Below are positions 17,071 through 26,087 of a stretch of DNA of 64,000 nucleotides, piece after piece (within the stretch, counting starts at the first letter, position 1; each line of letters starts with the position of its first letter). The notes under the pieces were generated by a model that was given only the letters and a program-made list of their open reading frames with translations, was not told the DNA's origin and made no database searches. Both the position numbers and the translations under genes were made by a program. The DNA comes from an uncultured Acidobacteriota bacterium (GTDB taxonomy: Bacteria > Acidobacteriota > UBA6911 > RPQK01 > JAJDTT01), in NCBI GenBank assembly GCA_951812665.1, contig CATOST010000024.1, positions 1 to 64,000 on the forward strand. Direction: 5' to 3'.

Positions 17071-18051
17071 ATGAAAGGACTGCATTTCCGTTTTCTGTTG
17101 ATTCTTTGCGCGTCGATGTCAGGAGCGCAGGAATTTGGAATCGCTCAAACTCGGACCTGCGCCGAGAACTCCGTTGCCGCCAGCGCCATTCGCACCCGCG
17201 CCGACGTCCGGGCGTTCGTTCAATGCACCTACGAATACGTCCAGGAAATGGGAACCGAGGCGGCCCGGGCCGCCTTTCATGAGGAAGGACGATGGAGGAG
17301 TGGTGCGTACTATGTCTTCGTCGACGAAGTGACACCGGTCCGGGACGCTGCTCAGGCCTTTGTCTATCCGCCCGACCCTTCGCGGGAAGGGACGCCTTGG
17401 GGCCTGTTCATCGATGCCTACGGGAACGACTACTTTCAGGAACTCCATCGCATCATGGGCATCGTCGACGAGGGATGGCTCTACTACTCCATCACCAACC
17501 CGGCGACCGGAAACGACGATCCCAAGGCGTCGTACGTCAAGGCCATCGACTGGGACGGGACGCCCGCTGCCGTCGGCGCCGGAATCTACCTGCGCGATCT
17601 TCCGGGCACCTGCCAGACGGATGAAGTCAACGCCATGGGACTGGCGAACGATCCTTCCGACCGGAGGCTGCAGGAATTCGTTCGCTGCGCCGCCATGGAG
17701 TTGGAGTCCATGGGATACTTCGCCTCCGTCGGCCTCTCGGCGAACCCGCGCTGGAGACGCGACTCGATCTACGTGTTCGGTGTGGACATGAACGGCAACA
17801 CGCTGTTCAGCGGGGATCCCTACCGCTGGGGCGGCTGGACCTTGGGCGGGACCGAAACCGAGTTGACCTCACTGAGTGACCGGGACGACTTGAGCGTCGC
17901 AGACGCTTTCGGTGAAACCTTCCTCTACTACAGGTCGCGGAACCCCTCCACTGGAATGCAGCAGCGGAAGGTGGTCTTCGTCAAGAGGGTCGTTACCTAT
18001 GGCCTCCCGATCCTGATCGGCTCCGGCTACTACCATTCGGACGAGGAATAG
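17071..18051 (+). CDS. Secreted tandem single-Cache (sCache_2-like) sensor/binding protein, copy 3
   Basis: A 326-residue third paralogue. ATG 17071 starts a signal peptide (LHFRFLLILCASMSGAQEFG); a weak TAGGGAG site lies upstream. Both Cache domains are intact: VRAFVQCTYEYVQEMG, DEGWLYYSITNPATGNDDPK and AVGAGIYLRD in the first; LQEFVRCAAMELESMG, VFGVDMNGNTLFSGDPYRWG and VVFVKRVVTYGLPILIGSGY in the second. It ends convergently with the ceramidase-like gene. It is separated from copy 2 by the relic of another family member, so it may have its own promoter in 16826-17070. Confidence 0.78.
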   Translation: MKGLHFRFLLILCASMSGAQEFGIAQTRTCAENSVAASAIRTRADVRAFVQCTYEYVQEMGTEAARAAFHEEGRWRSGAYYVFVDEVTPVRDAAQAFVYPPDPSREGTPWGLFIDAYGNDYFQELHRIMGIVDEGWLYYSITNPATGNDDPKASYVKAIDWDGTPAAVGAGIYLRDLPGTCQTDEVNAMGLANDPSDRRLQEFVRCAAMELESMGYFASVGLSANPRWRRDSIYVFGVDMNGNTLFSGDPYRWGGWTLGGTETELTSLSDRDDLSVADAFGETFLYYRSRNPSTGMQQRKVVFVKRVVTYGLPILIGSGYYHSDEE

Positions 18052-18108
18052 AATCGGTCCGGACGGACGAACTCAGGACCGGTCGTACCGGAAGATCTTG
18101 ATCCGGGA

Positions 18109-19617
18109 TCAGCCCATGGCGTCTTGGGCCATCTCCAACAGTTCCACCGCCTTCGTTGAGATGGCGTCTCCTGCGGGGTGGGCGAACGGCGGTCGACGAG
18201 TGTAGCGATAGACGGCCGACATGTATTCTCCGTCCCCCACGTCCTTGCTGGTGCCGATGTAGCTGAGATAGCCGTTGCTATAGGCGGCGGGAATGGTCAT
18301 GGCGAAGGGACTCTGTTGCCGGAGCTGTTTCCCGATCCCGGAAAACGCCTCGCATGGAATGGTCACCACCGCTGCGTCGCCCAAGGCGATGACCTGAAGC
18401 GGCACGGCCAAGGAATCGGGTAGTGCAGTCCCTTTCTCCTGAACCTCCAACGCCCAGTCGGTCCATCTCAGCAGCGGCCGGGCCAGGTTCCTCCGGTATT
18501 TCATCTTCATGGTCGAGGAGAAGTTGTAGCCCAGGACCCGAAGAGTGTCGGGGTCGCCTGCCTCGGTTCTTCTCTGAAAGTCCGACAGCTCCCGGCGTTG
18601 CCGGAGGAGTTCTTCCGGCGGGGGAAGCGGTCCATAGGGGACATATGCCGTCCCCCAGGCCAAGGCCAAGCCGGAAGCGGGATTGGCGCGGGTGCGGGAG
18701 GAGGCTCGAATGAAGGTGTCTCCCAGTCGTTTGCCAGCAGCGCGAGCCCTTTCCGGACCGTCGAACATGCCCTTGACGTTGATGTCACCGGCGCAACCCT
18801 GGAGGAAGAACCCCACGGGCCGCCGGGGGTGGAACGATTCCACCAGGTCCAGAACGGCCCAACCCGAAAAATCGGGGTTGATCACCGGTTCCTCCAGGTT
18901 GTAGGAGGCCACCGGGTGGCCTGTGAAGTGTCCCATCAAGGCCAGCGGGGTGCCGTCGGGACGGTCGAAGCGAAGCAGCGAGGCCAGGGGATCGTTGGCG
19001 CCCTCGAAGTCGCCCAGCAGGATCCGGTCCTCTTCCCGCATGAAATAGGTGGACCCGTCGGGTCGGACCCCTTTGCGGTTGTAGGTGATGGAGGGTTCCT
19101 CCGCGGTCGCCCAGGAGAGCTTGGCCGGCTCGAAACCGGCCTCCAGGGAACGGGCGGCCTCCCGCAGATTTCGGAAGAATCGCTTGCCGAAGCCCCGGGC
19201 GTTCCTCCTCAATCCGCCGAGGGTGACGACGGAGTGATTATGGGTCGCGGAGACGATGGTCTGCTCATGGGGAATGCCCAGGGCCTGGGCCAGAAAACGC
19301 CTTCCCTCATGCCAGATGTTGTAATCGCTGTTGACCCAGCCCAGGGTCAGTTTCCCCTGCCGGATAGCCAGGAGGCGGGTCTCCATGGGCCCCTCGATCT
19401 TGCGTACCACCGGATTGGCACCCAGGGTCGGAGACGGGACTCCTACAGGCGGGGTGCAGTCGAAGCGGAGCGCGGAGACCTCCAGCTTCCCTCGCCCCAC
19501 GATAACCTTATCGGCCGCGGGTTTCCCCCATGCGCGCCGCGGAAAAGTTAACAGGGAGGCTCCCAGACCCACCAGAAAGTGACGCCGATTGGGGCCTCTT
19601 CTTCGGACTCTTCTCAT
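18109..19617 (-). CDS. Exported neutral/alkaline ceramidase-like protein
   Basis: A 502-residue protein from ATG 19617. The N-terminus MRRVRRRGPNRRHFLVGLGA is a likely Tat signal (RRHF plus a hydrophobic run). The body resembles the neutral/alkaline ceramidase superfamily: SATHNHSVVTLGG corresponds to the metal-binding ATHxHS motif, GHFTGHPVA supplies more His ligands, and FLQGCAGDINVKGM resembles the GxxGDxNP region. It lacks the C-terminal immunoglobulin-like domain of true ceramidases, so the substrate could be another amide or ester. It follows the SDR gene after 58 bases and is probably its operon partner. Confidence 0.68.
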   Translation of the reverse strand: MRRVRRRGPNRRHFLVGLGASLLTFPRRAWGKPAADKVIVGRGKLEVSALRFDCTPPVGVPSPTLGANPVVRKIEGPMETRLLAIRQGKLTLGWVNSDYNIWHEGRRFLAQALGIPHEQTIVSATHNHSVVTLGGLRRNARGFGKRFFRNLREAARSLEAGFEPAKLSWATAEEPSITYNRKGVRPDGSTYFMREEDRILLGDFEGANDPLASLLRFDRPDGTPLALMGHFTGHPVASYNLEEPVINPDFSGWAVLDLVESFHPRRPVGFFLQGCAGDINVKGMFDGPERARAAGKRLGDTFIRASSRTRANPASGLALAWGTAYVPYGPLPPPEELLRQRRELSDFQRRTEAGDPDTLRVLGYNFSSTMKMKYRRNLARPLLRWTDWALEVQEKGTALPDSLAVPLQVIALGDAAVVTIPCEAFSGIGKQLRQQSPFAMTIPAAYSNGYLSYIGTSKDVGDGEYMSAVYRYTRRPPFAHPAGDAISTKAVELLEMAQDAMG

Positions 19618-19675
19618 ATCCGGTTCATGCTGCTTCGTCACGGAATGGCGAAACCCTCGGCGGGAGCCGGTGCTC

Positions 19676-20458
19676 CTACCAAAGGGTGTAGCCTCCATCG
19701 ATGACGATGCTGGCTCCTGTCACGTAGCGGGAGGCGTCGCTGGCCAGGTAGACGGCCAGGGGTCCCAGATCCTCCGGTTGCCCGAATCCGCCCATGGGAA
19801 TGTGGGCGATAAAGGTCTTGATCACCTGGGGATGTTCCTTGGACCAGCGGATGTTGGGCTCGGTCATGAAGCCGCCGGGACAGATGGCGTTGGCGGTAAT
19901 GCCATGGGGCGCCCAGTCGGCCGCCACGGCCCGGGTGAAGTGGATCACGGCCGCCTTGGAGGTCTCGTAGTGCCTGCCTCCGATGTCTCGGGCCACGATC
20001 AGTCCATTGATGGAGGCGTTGTTGATGATGCGCCCCCCCTGGCCCCGGCTCACCATGGCTCCGCCGATGATCTTGGTGCAGAGAAAAGTGCTGGTCAGAT
20101 TCAGATCCGTGAGCCGCCGCCATTGCTCCAAGGTCATCTCCGTGGTGGGGATGTTCTCGCGGCGGCCTCCCACGTTGTTGATCAGGACGTCGATGGGGCC
20201 ATGATCCCGGAGAGCTTGCTCGCAGGCCCTTTCGCAATCTTCCATATCGCCGATGTCGGCCTGGATGGGGAACGCCTTTCGGCCAAGATTCTCCAGATCT
20301 CCGGCCGTCCGCTCCAGTGACGCGGCATCGCGTCCCACCAGAATCACGTCGGCGCCGGCTTCCGCGATGGCCAGGGCCATCTCGCGCCCCAACCCCCGGC
20401 TGCCGCCGGTGATGAACATCCTCTTTCCCGTCAACCGAAACCGATCAAATACGCTCAT
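19676..20458 (-). CDS. Short-chain dehydrogenase/reductase (SDR)
   Basis: A 260-residue classical SDR from ATG 20458. The cofactor loop is ITGGSRGLGRE, then NNVGG near residue 95. The catalytic set is Ser in IINNASINGL, Tyr and Lys in YETSKAAVIHF, and the C-terminal AICPGGFMTE and TGASIVIDGGYTLW are typical of 3-oxoacyl-ACP-reductase or gluconate 5-dehydrogenase-like members. The substrate is unknown. It lies 53 bases downstream of an MDR dehydrogenase and 58 bases upstream of the ceramidase-like gene, all on the minus strand. Confidence 0.88.
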   Translation of the reverse strand: MSVFDRFRLTGKRMFITGGSRGLGREMALAIAEAGADVILVGRDAASLERTAGDLENLGRKAFPIQADIGDMEDCERACEQALRDHGPIDVLINNVGGRRENIPTTEMTLEQWRRLTDLNLTSTFLCTKIIGGAMVSRGQGGRIINNASINGLIVARDIGGRHYETSKAAVIHFTRAVAADWAPHGITANAICPGGFMTEPNIRWSKEHPQVIKTFIAHIPMGGFGQPEDLGPLAVYLASDASRYVTGASIVIDGGYTLW

Positions 20459-20511
20459 TCCGCCGTTTCCCGTCCGGAGTTCGGCGGTTGGAAACCGCCG
20501 CTCCCTCTTTC

Positions 20512-21537
20512 CTATCCCCCGTGCGCATCCCGCCAGTCGAACACCACGTTCATCATGGTCTTGTCCCGGTGGTAGGCCATCTCGTAGGCCTCCACCATTC
20601 GAGTGTAGTGGAGCCGGTGGGTCACGAGGCGTTTGGGTTCCAGCAGCCCGTCGGCCATCAGCGTGAAGAGGTGAGCCCGGTGCCGCGTCTGTTGGACGTC
20701 GCCGTCGGCTCCGGGGAAGAGGTCGGGATCCTTGCCGGAGACGGCGATGAGTGAGATTCCCTTGATGTAGAACAGCTGCATGGAGAGGGGGTTGAACTCC
20801 AGGTTTTCTTCTCCACGGCCCAAGAGGCTGACGATGGAGACACGGCCGCCGTCCCGGACGATCTCCACGGCGGTTCGATAGGCGGGCCACGGGTTCGCCG
20901 TCAGGATGACCAGGTCGATGCCGCGGCCGCCGCTGAACTCGTCCAGCTTCGCGCCCAGATTCGGGTCGTCGCTGCTGAAGAGCCCGTGGGCCCCCATGCG
21001 CTGGGCCATCTCCAGGCGCAGGCCGCTGTTGCCGATGGCGGCAGTGCGCGCGCCATAAAGGGGCCCGATGGCGACGGCGCCCAGGCCCAGAGTCCCCAGC
21101 CCGACCACGGCCACCGTCTCGCCGGGCCGTAAGAGCCCCTTGTGATAGCAATGAGCACTCAGGGAATAGAGATTACCGAAGACCGCGTCCTCCGGATCAA
21201 CACCGTCGGGAACCTTGACCAGGAAGCCCTCGGCCGGAGTGCAGATGTATTCCGACTGGTGATGCATCTGGGACAGGACCCGGTCTCCCACCTGAAATCC
21301 GGTGACGTTGGAGCCGACGCCCCGGATCTCGCCCAGGTTGCTGTCTCCCACCCAGCGGGGATAGACGGGGGCTCCGGGGACGTCCTCGGCCCCTTCGTAA
21401 TTGCCGCGGTCGGTCCCGATCTTGAACCCGGTCACGATGGTCCGGACCCAAACCTCGTCCGGCGCCAGGTTCGAGGAGTCGAGCTCGTGGTCTTCTACGC
21501 GGAGGTCCCGGGGGCCGTGCAGGATGGCGATCTTCAT
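20512..21537 (-). CDS. Medium-chain (MDR) alcohol dehydrogenase-like oxidoreductase lacking zinc ligands
   Basis: A 341-residue MDR protein. The Rossmann motif is VAVVGLGTLGLGAVAIG near residue 145, and the fold is that of threonine-dehydrogenase-like proteins. The usual catalytic zinc ligands are missing: the CGTD position reads FKIGTDRG and the GHE position reads WVGDSNLGEIRG. The structural four-cysteine lobe is also absent. It therefore probably works without zinc, as some 2-desacetyl-2-hydroxyethyl-bacteriochlorophyllide-dehydrogenase-like MDRs are annotated. First gene of a minus-strand operon with an SDR and the ceramidase-like gene; divergent from the gluconate dehydrogenase-like gene. 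Confidence 0.82.
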   Translation of the reverse strand: MKIAILHGPRDLRVEDHELDSSNLAPDEVWVRTIVTGFKIGTDRGNYEGAEDVPGAPVYPRWVGDSNLGEIRGVGSNVTGFQVGDRVLSQMHHQSEYICTPAEGFLVKVPDGVDPEDAVFGNLYSLSAHCYHKGLLRPGETVAVVGLGTLGLGAVAIGPLYGARTAAIGNSGLRLEMAQRMGAHGLFSSDDPNLGAKLDEFSGGRGIDLVILTANPWPAYRTAVEIVRDGGRVSIVSLLGRGEENLEFNPLSMQLFYIKGISLIAVSGKDPDLFPGADGDVQQTRHRAHLFTLMADGLLEPKRLVTHRLHYTRMVEAYEMAYHRDKTMMNVVFDWRDAHGG

Positions 21538-21711
21538 CTGGACTTGCTCCTGGTCGGTCTGTCAGTCTTGGTGCGATTCGGGAGTGCTAACGTTACCAGC
21601 CTGCCGCGACTTTTGCCACGGTCCGGAAGGAGGACAAATGGACGCGGGATTTCACCTCCCGACTATCGTGAAACGACAATCGGCACTATCCTGGAGACAG
21701 GAGGCTGATCC

Positions 21712-22314
21712 ATGACGGCGAAGCAGATTCGGCGCAGAGACGCCCTCAAGACGATGGCGGTGGGCTCTTCCGGGCTGGTGCATCTGGTCGCGTCGGCGCC
21801 GGCCGAGGGGTCCGTCGCCGAACTGGCGGCGACAGCCGCTCACGGCGCGGGTAAGACCTGGAAGCCCCGTTTTCTGACGTCCGGCCAAGTGGAGATGTTG
21901 GCCACGCTGGCGGAGATCATTATCCCTGAGACCGACACTCCCGGGGCCAGAACCGCCCGGGTCCACGAGCACATCGATCTGGTCTTGAGTCACGAGACCG
22001 ACCAGGTCCGGAAGACATTCCTCGAGGGACTGGAAGAGGTCGATCGCCTCAGCGTCAGCCGGTACGAGAAGACGTTCATCCGCCTTTCTCCGCAGGATCA
22101 GGAGGCGCTCCTGGGCCGGCTTTCGGATCCGGAGACGGATCACCCTGAGGGAGCCGTGGGCCATCGATTCTTCCGGGACCTGCGCCGGAGAACCGTGTTT
22201 GCCTACTACACCTCCCGGGAGGGGATCCACCAGGAACTGGCGTACCAGGGAAAGCAGGTATTGGCGGAATGGGAGGGCTGCCCCCATCCCGGCCATCACG
22301 GGGACGAGGGGTAG
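21712..22314 (+). CDS. Gluconate 2-dehydrogenase subunit 3-like protein
   Basis: A 200-residue exported small subunit. The N-terminus RRRDALKTMAVGSSGLVHLV is a Tat signal. The core FLTSGQVEMLATLAEIIIPE followed by TDTPGARTARVHEHID is the hallmark of the gluconate 2-dehydrogenase gamma chain (subunit 3). In this family the small subunit helps export the flavoprotein subunit, which has no signal of its own; the downstream GMC gene fits that role. ATG 21712 has an AGGAGG site. No cytochrome c subunit is seen nearby, so electron transfer must use another partner. Confidence 0.88.
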   Translation: MTAKQIRRRDALKTMAVGSSGLVHLVASAPAEGSVAELAATAAHGAGKTWKPRFLTSGQVEMLATLAEIIIPETDTPGARTARVHEHIDLVLSHETDQVRKTFLEGLEEVDRLSVSRYEKTFIRLSPQDQEALLGRLSDPETDHPEGAVGHRFFRDLRRRTVFAYYTSREGIHQELAYQGKQVLAEWEGCPHPGHHGDEG

Positions 22315-22338
22315 CCCGTCCAGTCGCGAGGTTCGGCA

Positions 22339-24000
22339 ATGGCCCAGCGCGAATACGATGTCCTGGTCGTGGGCAGCGGAGCCGCCGGAGGCATGGCGGC
22401 CAAGGTCCTGACCGAACATGGGCTGGAGGTGCTGGTGCTGGAGGCCGGCCCCCCCATCAAGAACACGGACTTCCTGACCCATTCCATGCCCTACGATTTC
22501 CCTTTCCGGGGACGGGGAAATCCCCAAGTCATCCGGAAGGAGGGGTGGCTGGCGGCAAGGGAGCAGACTCCATTCTCAGGCTACTACACCAAGGAGAGCG
22601 AGCATCCCTATACGAATGCTCCTACGAGTGCTCGGCAAAAGCCCTACAAGTGGACGGGGCGTTCCCGGATTTTGGGGGGACGGACCCTGCACTGGGGCCG
22701 GCAGTCCTTCCGATTGGCCGAGTTCGACTTCAAGGCGGCGAGCATCGACGGTTTCGGAGTGGATTGGCCCCTCTCCTACGGGGATCTGGCGCCCTACTAC
22801 GACAAGGTCGAGGACTACGTGGGGATCCAGGGGTTCAAGGAGGGCTTGCCCCAGATTCCCGACGGACGATTCCTGCCTCCCTTCGCCTACAACTGCTTCG
22901 AACATCTGATCCGGAAGGCGGCAGCCCGCAAGGGCTGGCGCATGACGGCTCTCAGAACCGCCCAGTTGAGCCGGTATCACCGAGGAAGGCCACCCTGTCA
23001 CTATTGCGGAAGCTGCGGGTCCGGATGCGACATCGGGGCCTTCTTCTCCAGCATCGCCGTCACCCTCCCCGACGCCGCCAAGACCGGGAAGCTGACCCTG
23101 CTGACCGACGCCGTGGTCCGGGAGGTGGTGGTGGACACGGAGGGCCGGGTCCGGGGCGTCTCCTATATCGACCGGAAGAGCAAAGTGGAGCGAAAGGTTC
23201 GCGCCAAGGTGGTGGTGATGGCGGCCGGCACGCTGAGTCGACCCGCATCCTGCTCAATTCGGTCTCCCGTTTCCACCCGCAAGGCATGGCCAACAAGAGC
23301 GGCGTTCTGGGACACTACCTGACCGATCACTTCACCGCCGGTCAGGTGATCGGAGTCCTGCCGGAGCTGGTGGGATCGAAAATCCGCAACGACGACGGCA
23401 AGGCCAACGGCTCCTACATTCCCCGGTACAGCAATCTGGGAAGCCGCCATCCCAAGTTCATTCGCGGCTACGCCATCATGGTCAAGGGGGGCAGTAGCGT
23501 CTCCCGCGGCACGCGGACCTGATCGGCGGCTTCGGCGCCGGCTACAAGAAACGGATCAAGGAACTGCACCCGGCAGTGGTCCGGGTCTACGCCCGGGGAG
23601 AGGCGGCTCCAGATCTTCGACAGCTACGTGGAGATCGACCCGGAAGTGGCGGACGCGTGGGGAATCCCGGTCCTGAAATTCCATTACAAGCGGACCGACA
23701 ACGACTACCACATGCTGGACGACGCCTTTCAGAATCTACAGGAGCTCATGCAACGAGTCGGGAGCCGAGATCCTCAGCGAGGACAAGTCACTGAGCGCTC
23801 CCGGCCGGATCATCCACGAGATGGGCACCACCAGGATGGGGGACGATCCTCGAACCAGCGTCCTGAACCAGTTCTGCCAGGCCCACGAGATTTCGAACCT
23901 GTTCGTCATGGACGGCGGTTGCTGGCCCAGCTCCGCCTGCCAGAATCCCACCGAGACCATTCTGGCGATCGCCTTGGCGGTCCAGCGACTACCTGGCTGA
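22339..24000 (+). pseudogene. GMC-family flavoprotein (gluconate 2-dehydrogenase large subunit-like), multiply frameshifted
   Basis: The reading begins at ATG 22339 with the FAD motif DVLVVGSGAAGGMAAKVL and continues in frame 1 to about 23235 (VVVMAAGTL). It then continues in frame 3 (RILLNSVSRFHPQG to about 23500), frame 2 (DLIGGFGAGYKKRIKELHPA to about 23600), frame 3 (QIFDSYVEIDPEVADAWGIP to about 23750), and frame 1 (ESGAEILSEDKSLSAPGRII, HEMGTTRMGDDPRTSV) to TGA at 23998-24000. The last segment keeps the GMC active-site and C-terminal motifs (HEMGTTRMG; QNPTETILAIAL). So the whole protein is recognisable but split by four frame changes within about 520 bases. Decay is possible; clustered indel errors are an alternative. 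Confidence 0.85.
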
Positions 24001-24053
24001 GCAGTTCCGGCGGGGCGATCTCTGAGATCCGAACCCAACGCTGCCGCGGTTCG

Positions 24054-25946
24054 TTACATCAACGTCCTGTGGCTGTGGTCCGGATCCCGATCCGGCGGCT
24101 CAACCAGGGTGGCCGTGGCCGGTACCCTCAATTCCACCTCAGCCCCGGTCGGCGGAGAAGCGATCTTCAGACTGGCGCCTCCGCCGTAGCAGAGGCGGAG
24201 GCGGCCCCGAACGTTTTCCAGGCCGTGGGCGCCGCTCGGCGGGCCTGTCGACGGGAAACCGGGGCCGTCGTCGGAGACGATCACCCTCAGCGATTCTCCG
24301 ACGATTCGAGACTCGATCCGAACCGTTCCAACTTCGATCCCGGAACTCACGCCGTGCTTTACGGCGTTCTCGACCAGCGGCTGAATGGAGAGGGTCGGGA
24401 CGGCGATCTGCAAGGTGTCTTCGGCAATGTCGATTCTGGTCCGCAGTCGCTCTCCCAGACGCAGCCGCTCGATCTGGAGGTAGGCCTGGATAATTCGCAT
24501 CTCCTGGTCCAGGGAGACGTACTGGCGCTGGCCCTGCAACGAGTAACGAAAGATCTCCGCCAGATTGACCAGAGTCTCGCGGGCGTCTACGGCCGATCGA
24601 GGGATGGTGGCGTACAGCGCGTTCAGGGAGTTGAACAGAAAGTGGGGGTTGATCTGGGCCCGGAGGGCATCCAGCTCCGCCTCGGCCACCAGCCGGTTGA
24701 GCTCGGTCCGGCGCCTCCGCTCCACCAGATCGGAGAGTTCCGTCGACAACCGGTCCAGGTCTTCGAGGTCCTGGCTCAGATATCGGTGCCCCCCCTGCCG
24801 CCGCCCCAGCAGCAGACGGCAGGTCTCCTTGCCGCTCGTTCGAATCGGCACTTCCACCTCCGCCCAGCGATGGCGTCGAGACCTGCCGTCCGTTTCCCGA
24901 TCCGGCAGAATCCGGGTCCGAATCAACTTCTTCCCGATTTCGGTCCCAACTTCCACGACCTGCCAGCGTTCCGCGTTGGCGAAACGGGCCATCATCTCGC
25001 CTGCGCGCTCCAGAGATTCTTCGTCGCCTTCGTTGTCCTCAAGACAAGCTCGGATCTCCTCGAGTGCACTTTCCGGATCGCCGCGCCGGAATATGGTGGC
25101 CTGCAGCCGATTCTGGACCCGCTTCCGGATCGCCGGAAAGGCCACCAGGACCAAGCCTCCCGCGACGATCCAGATCGACTGGGAGAAGGGAACGTCTGAA
25201 GTCGGCTCGAGCAAGCCCAGAAATCCGGCGAATCCCAGCAGCAGAATCGCCGCTACGGCCGCCGTCAGGGCATTGCCGAGAAACCGCACGAACACGTCCA
25301 TCAGCAGCATTCGGTGGCCTTGCAGGAGAATCACGAGAGCCAGCGGGATTCCGGCATGGTGCAAGAGAACCTCATGCGCCCAGGCATCGGACCCGTGGCT
25401 CGAACCGAAGTGAATGAAGGAGACTGCGAAGAAAAAAAGCGCCATGGCTGCGAGCGCACGCAGGCTGGCGCCCTTGAGGCGGCGCTTCTCTCGAGCCAGG
25501 GTCGATGCTGCGAGAAGCGCCAACGCACCGAAGCCGAATGTGATCAGAAGCAGTGCGAACCGGTGCGAGGCCTCGCCGCCTCCGAATAGTTCCGCAAGGT
25601 GGGTGGCTACGGCGATCAAAGCCAGCAGATAACCGCAGATGCGAATCCAGCGTTGACCCGAACCCAACGAGAGATGGAGCAGGACGCCCGGGAGCAGACT
25701 CAGGACCGCAAAACTCAAGGCCACGGCGACTCGAGTGTACCCACCTGCGAGTTCGACGGTAGCCAGGACGGCCAAGGACAAGGCATTCCAGAGAAGGGCC
25801 AAAATGGCCGCCATGGCCGGCACCACGAAATCTCCTCCCGGATCCCGTCGCCGTCCCAACCACAGCAAGTACAGGAATGCGCCGAAGATGATGAGCCCCG
25901 CAGCGTGCCCCAGCGCATTGATGACGAATGGGAGATTCTCTTGCAT
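24054..25946 (-). CDS. LytS-type sensor histidine kinase
   Basis: A 630-residue membrane histidine kinase. The N-terminal third has about seven to nine hydrophobic segments. A linker domain follows, then the His_kinase (PF06580-type) phosphoacceptor ALRAQINPHFLFNSLNALYA and the ATPase boxes PLVENAVKHGVSSG, VSDDGPGFPSTG and HGLENVRGRL. Such kinases pair with LytTR response regulators. Here the regulator gene is divergent, starting about 140 bases away, so the two share a control region. The ligand is unknown. Confidence 0.9.
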   Translation of the reverse strand: MQENLPFVINALGHAAGLIIFGAFLYLLWLGRRRDPGGDFVVPAMAAILALLWNALSLAVLATVELAGGYTRVAVALSFAVLSLLPGVLLHLSLGSGQRWIRICGYLLALIAVATHLAELFGGGEASHRFALLLITFGFGALALLAASTLAREKRRLKGASLRALAAMALFFFAVSFIHFGSSHGSDAWAHEVLLHHAGIPLALVILLQGHRMLLMDVFVRFLGNALTAAVAAILLLGFAGFLGLLEPTSDVPFSQSIWIVAGGLVLVAFPAIRKRVQNRLQATIFRRGDPESALEEIRACLEDNEGDEESLERAGEMMARFANAERWQVVEVGTEIGKKLIRTRILPDRETDGRSRRHRWAEVEVPIRTSGKETCRLLLGRRQGGHRYLSQDLEDLDRLSTELSDLVERRRRTELNRLVAEAELDALRAQINPHFLFNSLNALYATIPRSAVDARETLVNLAEIFRYSLQGQRQYVSLDQEMRIIQAYLQIERLRLGERLRTRIDIAEDTLQIAVPTLSIQPLVENAVKHGVSSGIEVGTVRIESRIVGESLRVIVSDDGPGFPSTGPPSGAHGLENVRGRLRLCYGGGASLKIASPPTGAEVELRVPATATLVEPPDRDPDHSHRTLM

Positions 25947-26087
25947 CGGTTGAGTTCAGTCTACTATGAACGCCAGAAATCAATCTCCTTGCACGCTCCG
26001 GCCAGGAATAGGGGTCCGGAACTGCGGGAACAACTGATAGAATTCGGGATCGATGCCGCCGGAGCGGCGTTGGAGAGGCCTCGTGAC

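Noticed and set aside
19676..21151. A 491-codon frame that contains the SDR gene
   Set aside because: Only the part from ATG 20458 is SDR-like. The upstream portion is a shadow of the MDR gene in another frame.
21600..21624. CGACTTTTGCCACGG resembling one end of the family B element
   Set aside because: Only about 15 bases match and no second end lies within 200 bases; may be chance or a tiny remnant.
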